This document shows, in pieces, positions 26,589 through 35,935 of a DNA stretch of 64,000 nt. How positions within the stretch are numbered: position 1 is the stretch's first letter; every line of letters starts with the position of its first letter. Both the position numbers and the translations under genes were made by a program. This stretch comes from Massilia putida (GTDB lineage: Bacteria > Pseudomonadota > Gammaproteobacteria > Burkholderiales > Burkholderiaceae_D). The notes under the pieces were generated by a model. That model had not been told where the DNA came from. It ran no database searches and saw only the letters and a program-made list of their open reading frames with translations. Location of the stretch: the NCBI RefSeq assembly GCF_001941825.1, contig NZ_CP019038.1, forward strand, positions 1,736,001-1,800,000. Direction: 5' to 3'.

Positions 26589-27950
26589 TCAGTCGTCGGT
26601 CACCGACGTACGCAGGACGTCCGCGCCCAGTGCCGGAGCGGCGCGGTCGGCGTGGACAAGCACGAACGACATACTGGCGAGGAACATGGCCGCAGCCAGC
26701 ACGTAGAACGTCCAGGTCGGATCGGGATCGAGCGACTTGACCAGGCCGATCACGACCGGCCCGAGCATGCCGCCGACGCGGTTGATGCCGACGGCGACGC
26801 CGACGCCCGTGCTGCGTATCTCGGTCGGATAGATCATTGCGATATAGTTGTTCTGTACCGACTGCCCGCCGAACACGAAGAAGCCCGCGGCCGCCACGAG
26901 TACCATCATCGTGACCGGACCGTGCGCGTGGGCGAGAGCCAGCATCACGAGCGCCGCCATGGCAAACCACGCGACCATGGCGACGACCCTGCTCTTCGCG
27001 GCGTCGGCTACCCAGCCGCTGCCGAGGCCTCCAAACAGCGATGCGGTCATGATCAGGGCGCCGTAAGTGGCGGCGGACGACATGGCTTCACCGCGCTGCA
27101 CGAGCAGCGTCGGCAGCCATCCGGTCAGTCCGTGGATGCAGAACAGGCTGAGCGCACCGGAAATCCAGGCAACGACCGTCTTCACACGATATGGCGCCTG
27201 CAAGAGGAAACGCAGAGGCACTGCGCGACCTGCATTGCCCGCGGCCGTGAACACGGCGTCCCGGTACAGGTGGGCGCGCGTCGGACGCAATTGCGCGAGG
27301 ATCCGGCCGATGCTGCGGAAATCGCGCTTCAGTGCGAGATACTGCGCGGACTCGGGCAGCCAGCACTGGGCCGCAACCGCGACGAGAATCGCCATGGCGC
27401 CCGCATAATAGATCGCCTGCCAACCCAGCGAAGGCGCCAGGATCGCACCCGCCGCACCCGCCGCGATACCGCCGACGCTGAACCCGAACTGGAAGACCCA
27501 GATCGTGTAGACATTCGCCGTGCGCTTCGGCGCCCACTCGTTGATGTAGGAGATCGTCAGCGGCGTGATCATGCCCAGGGCCGTACCGAGGCATAGACGA
27601 AACAGTGCGAACTGCAGCGGGTTGTGGGCGACCGACGCCAGCGCCAGGCTCGCGGCGCCCATGCCGTACAGCGCCCACAACATCACTTTGCGGCGGCCCA
27701 GCCGGTCCGCCAGCAGGCCTTGCAGGATCGAGCCGATCGAGAGCCCGACGATACCGCTCGACAGCATCATGCCGATTTCGGACGGAGCCGGACGCCACGA
27801 TTTCAGGATGAGTGGAATCGCGTAGGCCGCATTGAATAGTTCATACCCGTCGAAGAACATGATGAGGCCGATAAGTGCCCCGAGCTTCCAGTGGAAATTC
27901 GTGATCTCCGCGCCTTCGATTTCTGCGCGCACGTCGAACGTTGCTGCCAT
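26589..27950 (-). CDS. MFS transporter, aromatic-acid type
   Basis: This encodes a 453-residue, 12-helix major facilitator. Helix 1 carries MFFDGYELFNAAYAIP, the AAHS-like D-G-(Y/F)-D/E motif. The loop after helix 2 is GLLADRLGRRKVM, and helix 11 has YPTEIRSTGVGVAVGINRVG. It is the first gene of the meta-cleavage operon and divergent from the LysR gene, as expected for the pathway's import protein. Confidence 0.88.
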   Translation of the reverse strand: MAATFDVRAEIEGAEITNFHWKLGALIGLIMFFDGYELFNAAYAIPLILKSWRPAPSEIGMMLSSGIVGLSIGSILQGLLADRLGRRKVMLWALYGMGAASLALASVAHNPLQFALFRLCLGTALGMITPLTISYINEWAPKRTANVYTIWVFQFGFSVGGIAAGAAGAILAPSLGWQAIYYAGAMAILVAVAAQCWLPESAQYLALKRDFRSIGRILAQLRPTRAHLYRDAVFTAAGNAGRAVPLRFLLQAPYRVKTVVAWISGALSLFCIHGLTGWLPTLLVQRGEAMSSAATYGALIMTASLFGGLGSGWVADAAKSRVVAMVAWFAMAALVMLALAHAHGPVTMMVLVAAAGFFVFGGQSVQNNYIAMIYPTEIRSTGVGVAVGINRVGGMLGPVVIGLVKSLDPDPTWTFYVLAAAMFLASMSFVLVHADRAAPALGADVLRTSVTDD

Positions 27951-28166
27951 TGATTGTCTCCTTGACGGCGCAGCTGCATGTTCGCCGGCCGATTCTTTTA
28001 TGGGTCGTTGGTTTGTCCAAAGCGTGACGACGACAACCTCGACGACGGCAGGCCCGGCAGGTTTCGTTCAGCTCGCGCGGGATCGTTCTGCATCATCGAT
28101 TGACCCATACTACGTTCGCGGCAATAATCGGAAAAGCCGACTTTGTCTATTTTAGGAATCCAAAAT

Positions 28167-29069
28167 TTGAATATCGCCGACCTGGACCTGAATGTCCTTG
28201 TAGTGTTCGACGCGATGCTGCAGCATCAGAGCGTGACCCGCGCCGGGCAGGCCTTGAATCTGAGCCAGCCGGCGATGAGCGCCGCGCTGGCGAAAATGCG
28301 CACCCAGCTCGGCGACCCGCTGTTCGTGCGCACGGGCCATGGCATGCGGCCGACGCCGCGCGCGTTGCAGTTGTCGGAACCAGTGAAGAAAATTCTCGAG
28401 ATGGTGCGCCTGGATGTGCTGCAGCAGCCGGCGTTCAATCCGGCGGCGGCACAACGGGTGTTTACGATCATCACACCGGACATCGGCGAAACGGTGTTCA
28501 TGCCGAAGATCCTCGCCTACCTCGGCACCCATGCGCCGCGCATCGCGATTCGTTCGATCGCCATTTCATCGGAGGGTGCCGGTGAGGCCCTGGAATTCGG
28601 CCGGGCCGACTTGGCGATCGGTTATTTTCCCGATCTCGCAAAACCCGGCTTCTATCAGCAGCGGCTGTTCAAGAACACGTTCGTCTGCATGGTGCGCGCG
28701 GATCATCCGCGTATTCGCGACAGCCTGACAATGGCGGACTTCCTTGCCGAGTCACACGCCCTCGTGCGCCCGGCGGGTCGCACTCATTTGTTCGAGCGCT
28801 TCCTGGAGGCGAAGAATATCAAGCTCGACGTGCGCGCCGAACTGTCGCATTTCGCGAGCCTGCTGACAATCATCTCGAGCTCGGACCTGATCGCCACCGT
28901 GCCGCGCGATATCGGCCACGTGTTCGCCTCGCTGGCAAACGTGCGTCTCGTGGATCCGCCGCTCAAGCCTCCCTCCTTCCACCTCATGCAGCACTGGCAT
29001 ACCGTGGTGAATACGGATTCGGCCAACATCTGGCTCAGGCGGATGGTCAAGGGTTTGTTCAACGACTGA
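28167..29069 (+). CDS. LysR-type regulator of the meta-cleavage operon
   Basis: This is a LysR regulator of about 300 residues. The DNA-binding helix is VTRAGQALNLSQPAMSAAL and the effector domain has RVFTIITPDIGETVFMPKIL and RADLAIGYFPDLAKPGFYQQ, again the NodD/NahR branch and related to the regulator at 12822. The start is probably TTG at 28167: TAGGAA lies 8 bp upstream and the protein then begins MNIADLDLNVLVVFDAM, the standard form. It is divergent from the MFS gene across about 215 bp. Confidence 0.82.
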   Translation: MNIADLDLNVLVVFDAMLQHQSVTRAGQALNLSQPAMSAALAKMRTQLGDPLFVRTGHGMRPTPRALQLSEPVKKILEMVRLDVLQQPAFNPAAAQRVFTIITPDIGETVFMPKILAYLGTHAPRIAIRSIAISSEGAGEALEFGRADLAIGYFPDLAKPGFYQQRLFKNTFVCMVRADHPRIRDSLTMADFLAESHALVRPAGRTHLFERFLEAKNIKLDVRAELSHFASLLTIISSSDLIATVPRDIGHVFASLANVRLVDPPLKPPSFHLMQHWHTVVNTDSANIWLRRMVKGLFND

Positions 29070-29468
29070 GACCGTGGCGGCTTTGGATCGACCGCTCGCG
29101 GGTGCTTTCGCCCGCGGCTAACGCGTCGGGCGGTCGCAAAGGGCCCTTCAGCGCCTGTAGCCAATCCAGTCAAGGTTGAACCCCGATCGCAGGCAACCGG
29201 TATCGCAGTCTCGCCGTCGGCCCGTTCAGTGTGAACTATCAGCGGGGCGTGTATGCGGCCAATATGTCAAAGTCGATTAATCGGAATCCGGAGGGTTCTG
29301 GCGTGATGCACGAAATTCCCGGACTCGTCCAAGCCGTAAGTGTGGCGCGCTAATAAAGTTCGCCGCAAACAATAAAGTCTGCCACAACGACCCAGTACTA
29401 GGGGCATCGCGTGACTTGTCCTATCAGCAACAAGCTGGTACACTGAGCCATACCGACCGTCTGCTACC
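29070..29468. other. Intergenic region with a degenerate IS-end-like repeat
   Basis: No gene is seen in these 399 bp. A stretch at 29352-29388 has two 19-bp units beginning AATAAAGTTCGCCGCAA and AATAAAGTCTGCCACAA, a spacing and form like the repeated transposase sites at IS21-type ends. A GC-rich stem (GCGGGTG-CTTT-CGCCCGC) near 29117 may terminate the LysR gene. Confidence 0.4.
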
Positions 29469-31149
29469 GGCCCAGGCCGTGTAAAAACGCAGGCCCAGGT
29501 AAACGGAACCGGCCCAGTAAACGTTGAGTCAGTATCTCATCAATACGGATGCGACATGAAGCGCTTTATCGAAGGCGAGAATCGAGGACAGGGCACGCTG
29601 CTGCCCGAGCTCTTGGACGACTACGTTGCCGAGGACAACCCGGTACGCGTGGTCGATGTCTTCGTTGAAGAGCTGGACCTTGGCGGGCTTGGATTCAAAG
29701 GTGTGCAGCCTGCGAAAACGGGGCGGCCCGCTTACCACCCGGCCGTGCTTCTGAAGCTTTACATTTACGGCTATCTCAATCGTATCCAGTCGAGCCGGCG
29801 ACTCGAACGTGAAGCCCAGCGTAACGTCGAATTGATGTGGCTGACACAGCGCCTGAGGCCCGACTTCAAGACGATAGCGAACTTCCGCAAGGACAACGGC
29901 AAGGCCATTCGCAATGTCTGCCGCCAGTTCGTTGTGTTGTGCCAGCAGCTGGATTTGTTTTCGGACGCGGTGGTCGCGATCGACGGCAGCAAGTTCAAGG
30001 CCGTCAACAGCAGCGACCGCAACTTCACTGGCGCAAAGCTCAAGCGCAGGATGGAGGAGATCGAGGCCAACATCACTCGCTATCTGGCAGAGCTCGACAC
30101 GGCCGACCGGCAGGAACCTGCTGCCATACAAGCGAAAACTGTCCGTCTCAACGACAAGATCGCGTCGCTGAAGGAGCAGATGACCAAGCTCCGCGAAATC
30201 GAAGCGAAGCTGGAAGAGACAGGGGAAACGCAGATTTCGCTGACCGATCCGGACGCTCGCTCGATGATGACACGGGGCAGCGGCATCGTCGGCTACAACG
30301 TCCAAACCGCAGTCGACACCCGGCATCATTTGATCGTCGAACACGACGTGACAAACAACGGTAGCGATCGCGATCAACTGTCCGGGATGGCCAAGAAGGC
30401 GCGCACAGTCATCGGCACACCGATACTGACCGCGATTGCCGACCGTGGTTACTTCAAGGGTGAGGAAATCCTTGCGTGTCACGAGGCCGGAATCTTCGCC
30501 CTGGTGCCACCGACGAAGACCTCGGGCGCCAAGGCCGACGGGCGATTCGACAAGGCTGACTTCATTTATGATCCGCACAAGAACGAGTACCGTTGTCCGG
30601 CAGGTGAGGCACTGATCTGGCGTTTTGCGACTGTCGAGAAAGGCATGACAAACCACCGGTACTGGAGCTCGAATTGCCAGGGGTGCCCGCTCAAGGAAAA
30701 ATGCACGCCGAGCCCGAATAGACGTGTAACGCGATGGGAGCACCAGACCGTACTTGACGATATGCAGACGCGTCTCGAACAAAGCCCCGACGCCATGCGA
30801 ATTCGGCGCTCCACGGTCGAGCATCCATACGGAACGATCAAAGCGTGGATGGGATCGACGCACTTCTTGACGAAGGGCCTTGAACGCGTGAAGACCGAGA
30901 TGAGCCTGCACGTGCTTGCCTATAACCTCAAGCGATTGATGGCACTGCTCGGCATCGCCGCGATGATGGATGCGATCAGGGCGTATGCCCTTTTTCTGCG
31001 GCGATATGGCCCACTCCGGGCAATTATTTTGACCACCTTACCTGGAAGGCTGAGAAGCAGGTTTGGCGTGACTGGGGCTCTCGCCCCGTGCTAAAACCGG
31101 CTTCTCGCGGCCCCGATATTCTGCCTTTTGTTTTCACACAGCCTGGACC
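29469..31149 (+). mobile_element. IS1182-family insertion sequence, apparently intact
   Basis: The transposase gene is flanked by imperfect inverted repeats. The left end GGCCCAGGCCGTGTAAAAAC (29469-29488) matches the complement of the right end (31130-31149) at 17 of 20 positions. No target-site duplication is obvious. It lies 400 bp beyond the LysR gene and marks the left side of the accessory island. Confidence 0.65.
29556..31094 (+). CDS. IS1182-family transposase
   Basis: This full-length 512-residue DDE transposase has the N-terminal segment GRPAYHPAVLLKLYIYGYLN and IQSSRRLEREAQRNVELMWL. The catalytic core shows the acidic residues in VVAIDGSKFKAVNS, TAIADRGYFKGEE and STVEHPYGTIKAWMG. 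A cysteine-rich insert (CQGCPLKEKC) and a coiled coil at about 165-235 are normal for the family. The frame is uninterrupted, so the element may still be active. Confidence 0.92.
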   Translation: MKRFIEGENRGQGTLLPELLDDYVAEDNPVRVVDVFVEELDLGGLGFKGVQPAKTGRPAYHPAVLLKLYIYGYLNRIQSSRRLEREAQRNVELMWLTQRLRPDFKTIANFRKDNGKAIRNVCRQFVVLCQQLDLFSDAVVAIDGSKFKAVNSSDRNFTGAKLKRRMEEIEANITRYLAELDTADRQEPAAIQAKTVRLNDKIASLKEQMTKLREIEAKLEETGETQISLTDPDARSMMTRGSGIVGYNVQTAVDTRHHLIVEHDVTNNGSDRDQLSGMAKKARTVIGTPILTAIADRGYFKGEEILACHEAGIFALVPPTKTSGAKADGRFDKADFIYDPHKNEYRCPAGEALIWRFATVEKGMTNHRYWSSNCQGCPLKEKCTPSPNRRVTRWEHQTVLDDMQTRLEQSPDAMRIRRSTVEHPYGTIKAWMGSTHFLTKGLERVKTEMSLHVLAYNLKRLMALLGIAAMMDAIRAYALFLRRYGPLRAIILTTLPGRLRSRFGVTGALAPC

Positions 31150-31210
31150 AAGAGCAGACGTTCTGCCAGGACAGGACTATGTTGTCAAAATCCTCTCACA
31201 TGAATTTTCT

Positions 31211-32092
31211 CTATTTCGTCAGAACATTGATCAATTCCCGCAGGGCTGCTGACACGTGTCGTCGGCTGCTGTAATACAAATACAGGTCGCCGATCGAGCA
31301 GGTCCAGTCACTGATACATTCGATAAGCTCGGATCTTTGCACATGATCTTGGACGAGGTCAGCGAACACGAGGGCTAGACCGGCACCGGATAGTGCGCAC
31401 TCGACCATCATCCCCTGATCATCAAGCGTTAGTCTGCCGGCGACCTCAACGCTGACTGTCTCGCCAGCGCGGCTGAACTCCCACGGGAAAACAATGCCGC
31501 TTGGGAGACGGTATCGAATGCAATTGTGGTCGAGAAGTTCTGCTGGCGTGTTCGGTACATGGCGCCCCTCAAGATACGTAGGCGAACCCACAACCTTGAA
31601 CTCGAAGGAACGCTTCAACGGAAGTGCGACCATATCCGGTTGCAGACTCCTGCCAAAGCGGATACCCGCGTCGAAACCCTCGGCAACAATATCTATCAGC
31701 CGGTCGTCGCACCACACGTCCACGGAGAGACCGGGGTTCTCATTGATAAGCTGACTTATCGCTGGGCCAAGCATCGCATGAGCAACTGCGCGAGGCGTTG
31801 TCAGCTTCAGCGACCCAGTTGGCGAACCCCGATAGTCATTCAGTCCTTCCAAGGCATCAGCGACCTGCGCAAACGCCGGTTTGATTCGTTGAAGAAGTTC
31901 TTTTCCAGGCTCCGTAAGGGTCACCCCCCTGGTATTTCGATTAAGCAGACGAACACCTAGATGTTGCTCCAGTGTCTTGATCGAGTGGCTCAGAGCGGAC
32001 CTGGTCACACCCCGCTCGACGGCAGCCTTTTGAAAGCTGAGGAGCGTCCCGACAGCTACGAAAGCTTCCAGCTCATTCATGCGAGTAGCCAT
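31211..32092 (-). CDS. LysR-type regulator
   Basis: This is a 293-residue LysR protein. The winged helix is FQKAAVERGVTRSALSHSIK, followed by a type-2 periplasmic-binding fold (LKLTTPRAVAHAMLGPAISQ, GFDAGIRFGRSLQPDMVALP). AGGAAAA precedes the ATG at 32092. Its base composition is visibly lower in GC than the catabolic genes to the left, which suggests a different origin. It is divergent from the truncated alcohol dehydrogenase, its probable target. LysR/oxidoreductase pairs of this kind are common in mobile accessory regions. Confidence 0.85.
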   Translation of the reverse strand: MATRMNELEAFVAVGTLLSFQKAAVERGVTRSALSHSIKTLEQHLGVRLLNRNTRGVTLTEPGKELLQRIKPAFAQVADALEGLNDYRGSPTGSLKLTTPRAVAHAMLGPAISQLINENPGLSVDVWCDDRLIDIVAEGFDAGIRFGRSLQPDMVALPLKRSFEFKVVGSPTYLEGRHVPNTPAELLDHNCIRYRLPSGIVFPWEFSRAGETVSVEVAGRLTLDDQGMMVECALSGAGLALVFADLVQDHVQRSELIECISDWTCSIGDLYLYYSSRRHVSAALRELINVLTK

Positions 32093-32192
32093 GTTGAATT
32101 TTCCTCACCTCCGTATTGAGATTGTTGAGCTATTCAGTTTAGTCTCGTCCATCTAGACTGTCCAGATATCACTTTAGAAGAAGGAACTTGCA

Positions 32193-32596
32193 ATGCGCGC
32201 TTTTGTAATTGGTGAACAATCGGGACTGGATACTTGGCGTTTGGTCGAACGTCCTGATCCTCGGCCGGCTCACGGACAGGTTCTTATCAAGATTCACGCT
32301 GTTTCCTTGAACTTCAGGGACGTACTACTTGCCAGTAAGAGCTACGGCTTCCCAGTAAGCAGCCCAGACGTCATTGCTGCGTCGGACGGTGCAGGTGAGA
32401 TCGTTGCTGTAGGCGACGGCGTATCGCGTTGGAAAGTTGGGGATCGCGTCGCTGGCATATTCGTTCAAAGCTGGTTTGGTGGTCGCCAACCGGATGACGC
32501 CTTTCAGCACATGCTTAGTGGTGCGCGCGATGGCATGCTGGCCGAGTTGGTGGTCCTCGATCAAGAGGGAATCGTTGCGATTCCCGAGCATATGGA
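32193..32596 (+). pseudogene. Zinc-type alcohol dehydrogenase/quinone reductase, truncated by IS256
   Basis: The N-terminal 135 residues of a medium-chain dehydrogenase remain: MRAFVIGEQSGLDTWRLVER, VSLNFRDVLLASKSYGFP, ASDGAGEIVAVGDGVSRWKVGD. After IPEHMEG the sequence enters the left end of the IS256-type element and stops at 32618. The nucleotide-binding domain is not found on the far side of the element. A good ribosome site (AAGAAGGAA) precedes the start. It is non-functional as it stands. Confidence 0.82.
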
Positions 32597-33943
32597 GGGT
32601 GTAAATAATATTGTGTAAACGGTCATTTGGCAGGACACTGCCGCCATTAGGAGAAACGATGACCGTTGTAAAGCGTAACAAGCGGGCCAAGCCCGATCCG
32701 GAACTGCTCAAACTTGCCGACGGCCTGCTGGCAAACTACCAGAAGCCCGAGGACCTGATCGGCGAAAATGGGCTGCTCAAGCAGCTCACCAAGATGCTGG
32801 TCGAGCGCGCGCTGGAAGTCGAGATGACCGACCACCTGGGCCACGACAAAAGCGGCGAGGTGACCAACAGCACTGCCAACACCCGCAACGTCCATAGCAT
32901 CAAGACGCTCAAGGGCGATTTCGGCGCGCTGCCGCTTGACGTTCCTCGCGACCGCCAGGGCACGTTCGAGCCGCAGATCGTCGTCAAGCATCAGACACGC
33001 TGGACCGGCTTCGACGACAAAATCATCTCGCTCTACGCGCGTGGCCTGAGCGTGCGGGAGATCCAAAGCCATCTGGAAGAGATGTACGGCACCGAGGTGT
33101 CACCGACCCTCATTTCCAACGTCACGGACGCTGTCAGCGAGGATGTGAAGCTCTGGCAGGCCCGCCCGCTCGACGCCGTGTACCCGATCCTCTATCTCGA
33201 CTGCATTCACGTCAAGGTGCGCGACAACGGCGCGGTGCGTACCAAGGCGGTCTACCTGGCCATCGGCGTCAACATGGATGGCCACAAGGAGGTGCTGGGC
33301 CTGTGGATCTCCCAAACTGAAGGCGCGAAGTTCTGGCTGCAGGTCGTGACCGAGCTAAAAAATCGTGGCGTGCAGGACATATTCATCGCCTGCGTCGACG
33401 GCCTGAAAGGCTTCCCGGACGCCATCGAGGCGGTCTACCCGCAGACCTCGGTTCAGCTGTGCATCGTTCACATGGTGCGCAACAGCCTGAATTTCGTGCC
33501 CTGGAAAGCGCAGAAGGAAGTCGCCGCCGATCTGAAGTTGATTTACAGTGCAGCCACTACCGACGAGGCTGAACTCAGGCTTGCCGAATTCGAAGATAAA
33601 TGGGATAAACAGTATAAACCGATAAGTCAGTCCTGGCGCCGTAACTGGGCGCGCGTCATACCGTTCTTCGACTACCCGCCGGAAATCCGAAAGGTGATAT
33701 ACACCACGAACGCTATTGAATCGATTAACATGAGCCTGCGAAAAGTGACCAAGGCCCGCAGTTCCTTTCCGACCGATGAAGCTGTCAGCAAGCTGTTTTA
33801 TCTTGCCCTGAACAACATCAGCAAGAAGTGGACGATGCCGATACGGGACTGGAAAGCTGCGTTAAACCGCTTCGCCATCCAGTTTGAAGACCGGGTGCCG
33901 CAGACTTAAACGAAGAATCGTTTACACAGAATCTGGTACACCC
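32597..33943 (+). mobile_element. IS256-family insertion sequence
   Basis: Imperfect 26-bp inverted repeats bound the element: GGGTGTAAATAATATTGTGT at the left and, on the complement, GGGTGTACCAGATTCTGTGT at the right, both continuing AAACG (19 of 26 matching). They are typical IS256-type ends. The element is about 1347 bp. The 8 bp on the two sides differ (CATATGGA against CCGCTCGC), so no target duplication remains. Confidence 0.8.
32659..33909 (+). CDS. IS256-family (mutator-type) transposase
   Basis: This 416-residue DDE transposase has LVERALEVEMTDHLGHDKSG at the N-terminus. The catalytic aspartates are in PILYLDCIHVKV and IACVDGLKGFPDAIEAVYPQ, and the glutamate is in YTTNAIESINMSLRK. 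RRNWARVIPFFDYP is the family C-terminal mark. AGGAGAAACG precedes the ATG at 32659. The frame is intact and the element may be active. Confidence 0.94.
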   Translation: MTVVKRNKRAKPDPELLKLADGLLANYQKPEDLIGENGLLKQLTKMLVERALEVEMTDHLGHDKSGEVTNSTANTRNVHSIKTLKGDFGALPLDVPRDRQGTFEPQIVVKHQTRWTGFDDKIISLYARGLSVREIQSHLEEMYGTEVSPTLISNVTDAVSEDVKLWQARPLDAVYPILYLDCIHVKVRDNGAVRTKAVYLAIGVNMDGHKEVLGLWISQTEGAKFWLQVVTELKNRGVQDIFIACVDGLKGFPDAIEAVYPQTSVQLCIVHMVRNSLNFVPWKAQKEVAADLKLIYSAATTDEAELRLAEFEDKWDKQYKPISQSWRRNWARVIPFFDYPPEIRKVIYTTNAIESINMSLRKVTKARSSFPTDEAVSKLFYLALNNISKKWTMPIRDWKAALNRFAIQFEDRVPQT

Positions 33944-34362
33944 CCGCTCGCGCGGCAGTGAGGCATCGGTTTCGCGTTGTTGCACAACCAGATTTGAACC
34001 CGGTCGGTCAACAACCGGTTGTACCCCGCTTCGTACCCAGGTGGCTTCGAGGAGGAGTCCAGTTTCACTTCATACACAGTCTCACTTTTACTTCATCGGA
34101 CAACGGACGACATTGAACGCGCTCGCTGAGCCGGTCCAGCCGGTCGTGACAGTCTGTGATTTTTTCGGCGCGGCAACCTGCTATGCTGAGTCGCATAGCC
34201 AAGCTTGGCCATAGTCGACCGTCTATGTTGCACGTTAGCTCGGGCCGCGCATTGCTCGAAGAAAAATCAAGCGGCTAATTAAGTTCCCAACCAGCACTGA
34301 CCGCAGGCAGCTCGGCATGCGTTAGCCGTTACCTATGATCGTTGCGCATCACAGTTGCGTGA
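33944..34362. other. Intergenic region, no gene seen
   Basis: These 419 bp follow the IS256 element and contain neither the missing half of the dehydrogenase nor another recognisable gene. Short inverted pieces such as GTTGTTGCACAAC and AACCGGTT, and the near-repeat TTCACTTCATACACAG / CTCACTTTTACTTCATC, suggest scraps of further mobile DNA. Confidence 0.4.
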
Positions 34363-35790
34363 ATGCTTCGATACCTGCGCATTTTGTCAATCAACGAAAT
34401 GAAGACTATGTTTGCAACTCGATTACCCACCAATGCCTTGCTGGAGCCACCAATCGGCATTGCGCCGCGCTTTCAGGCATTGAAGTCATTCTTGAAAAGC
34501 TACACGCTTGGGTGGGAAAACTGGGAAAGCGAATCGATTCCTCTGCTGCAGCGCTATGGCGTGGAAGGTGCGGGGTTCAAGTTCAGAAAAATCTTCGACG
34601 ATCCCATTTGCTACTCCTTCAATCACGCCGGCAACGATTTGGAAAAGGTGTCAATGGCACTCAGATGGCATGCGCTCCAGGCAGCGCTCGCATCCAATAG
34701 CGAACGGAACAAACCAGGCGACACAAACAAGCGAGCGGGGAAAATACCGGTCCGGGACCTGGACGCGGCCATCGGGGAGTACCGAAAGCAAGCCGCATCG
34801 AAAAAGCACTTGGGCGCGATGATGTACGCGCACAGCTATCTCGACGCAGATAACACGGCCAACGATCTACAACGATCGGATGACGAAATGTCCGGCATGG
34901 ACAGGGACATTGCTTGCAGCCTCGTGGTGGACGGATACGCCGTGAACGAGATCGCGCAGGCGATTCTTGCCTGTTCTCCCCATCTCACCGCTCGCAAAAA
35001 TCAGAAAGAAGCGTTGTATGCGATCGAGACGGCTGAACAGGCACGCAGCGACCCGGAAGTCGCCAGGGTAATCACCAAGGCGACGGCGGCCGAGGCGTCG
35101 AAGGCGTCGATGCAAGCGCAAATCGGGGGCGACTGGCGGCCCGCCTGGCAGCGCGCGGTCGCGTATTGCTATTGGGCCTGCCAGATGCGGACACTCTCGG
35201 GCATGGGGCTCTTCCACTACACGGTCGGCACCGTCGGAAATTGCCTTGTGCTGGGATGGCACGACTGGGCTCTCAGCCTTGCCGCACGCGCCAAGGAAAG
35301 CATAGGGCACGATTTTTACTCGAAAGTTCAAGACAAGCAGCGGACCCAATTCTTTTTATTGCGGCTCATCGATGACTGGCAAGGCAATCCGACGCATAAA
35401 TATCCGCCGGCCGCCTATGATGACCCTCTGCTGACTGCATTGCTGGAGCAATGGAGAACGCCCAACCCGGCGCACGTTGCGCCACTCCTGATGGGCGCAT
35501 GCGATCGCCACACGCACCACGCTAAGTCCGTGTCGGAGAAAACCGATCCCGACTTTCCCGACCGAGCATGGTGGTACGACCCGTTCGAAATCTTGAGCGT
35601 GCTCTATCTGCGCAATCTCGAAGGGCTGGAGAACCCGGTTTTGGAACATCCATTACTCGGAACGCAGATAGGGATGCTGCCAGCCATTGCTCCGAACTAT
35701 TCCGACGGACTGCTTGATGGCGTGGTAAAGCAGGCATGCAGGGAACGGCCCGAGCTGGCACACGGGATGGCTGTTGGGCAGCCGGACTAA
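34363..35790 (+). CDS. Uncharacterised accessory protein
   Basis: I do not recognise this gene. The frame is 475 codons; the start may instead be an ATG at 34399 or 34408, and no clear ribosome site decides. No signal peptide or membrane segment is seen. Three parts can be made out. Residues 1-110 are helical. Residues 120-240 contain RDIACSLVVDGYAVNEIAQA and ILACSPHL, similar in pattern to the conserved helices found beside relaxase/primase domains of conjugative elements. The C-terminal half has aromatic-rich segments (WQRAVAYCYWACQMRTLSGM, WWYDPFEILSVLYLRNLEGL) and HPLLGTQIGMLP, a pattern I associate loosely with immunity proteins. It lies alone in the island and its composition is less GC-rich. 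Confidence 0.6.
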   Translation: MLRYLRILSINEMKTMFATRLPTNALLEPPIGIAPRFQALKSFLKSYTLGWENWESESIPLLQRYGVEGAGFKFRKIFDDPICYSFNHAGNDLEKVSMALRWHALQAALASNSERNKPGDTNKRAGKIPVRDLDAAIGEYRKQAASKKHLGAMMYAHSYLDADNTANDLQRSDDEMSGMDRDIACSLVVDGYAVNEIAQAILACSPHLTARKNQKEALYAIETAEQARSDPEVARVITKATAAEASKASMQAQIGGDWRPAWQRAVAYCYWACQMRTLSGMGLFHYTVGTVGNCLVLGWHDWALSLAARAKESIGHDFYSKVQDKQRTQFFLLRLIDDWQGNPTHKYPPAAYDDPLLTALLEQWRTPNPAHVAPLLMGACDRHTHHAKSVSEKTDPDFPDRAWWYDPFEILSVLYLRNLEGLENPVLEHPLLGTQIGMLPAIAPNYSDGLLDGVVKQACRERPELAHGMAVGQPD

Positions 35791-35935
35791 GCGACCTTGA
35801 ACGTCAAAGTCGGCAAGTGCTGGCTCACAAGCAAGCGTCGAACCCACTCGGTCGTTTCTGAACTCGACGGGATTCGGGTCCGGTCGGCCTGCCCAGGCGC
35901 GACGTTTTTGCTGCGCAAGGCGGGGCATTCTTGAT

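Noticed and set aside
28752..29173. Small minus-strand frames over the end of the LysR gene at 28167
   Set aside because: They overlap a well-supported regulator and show no family features.
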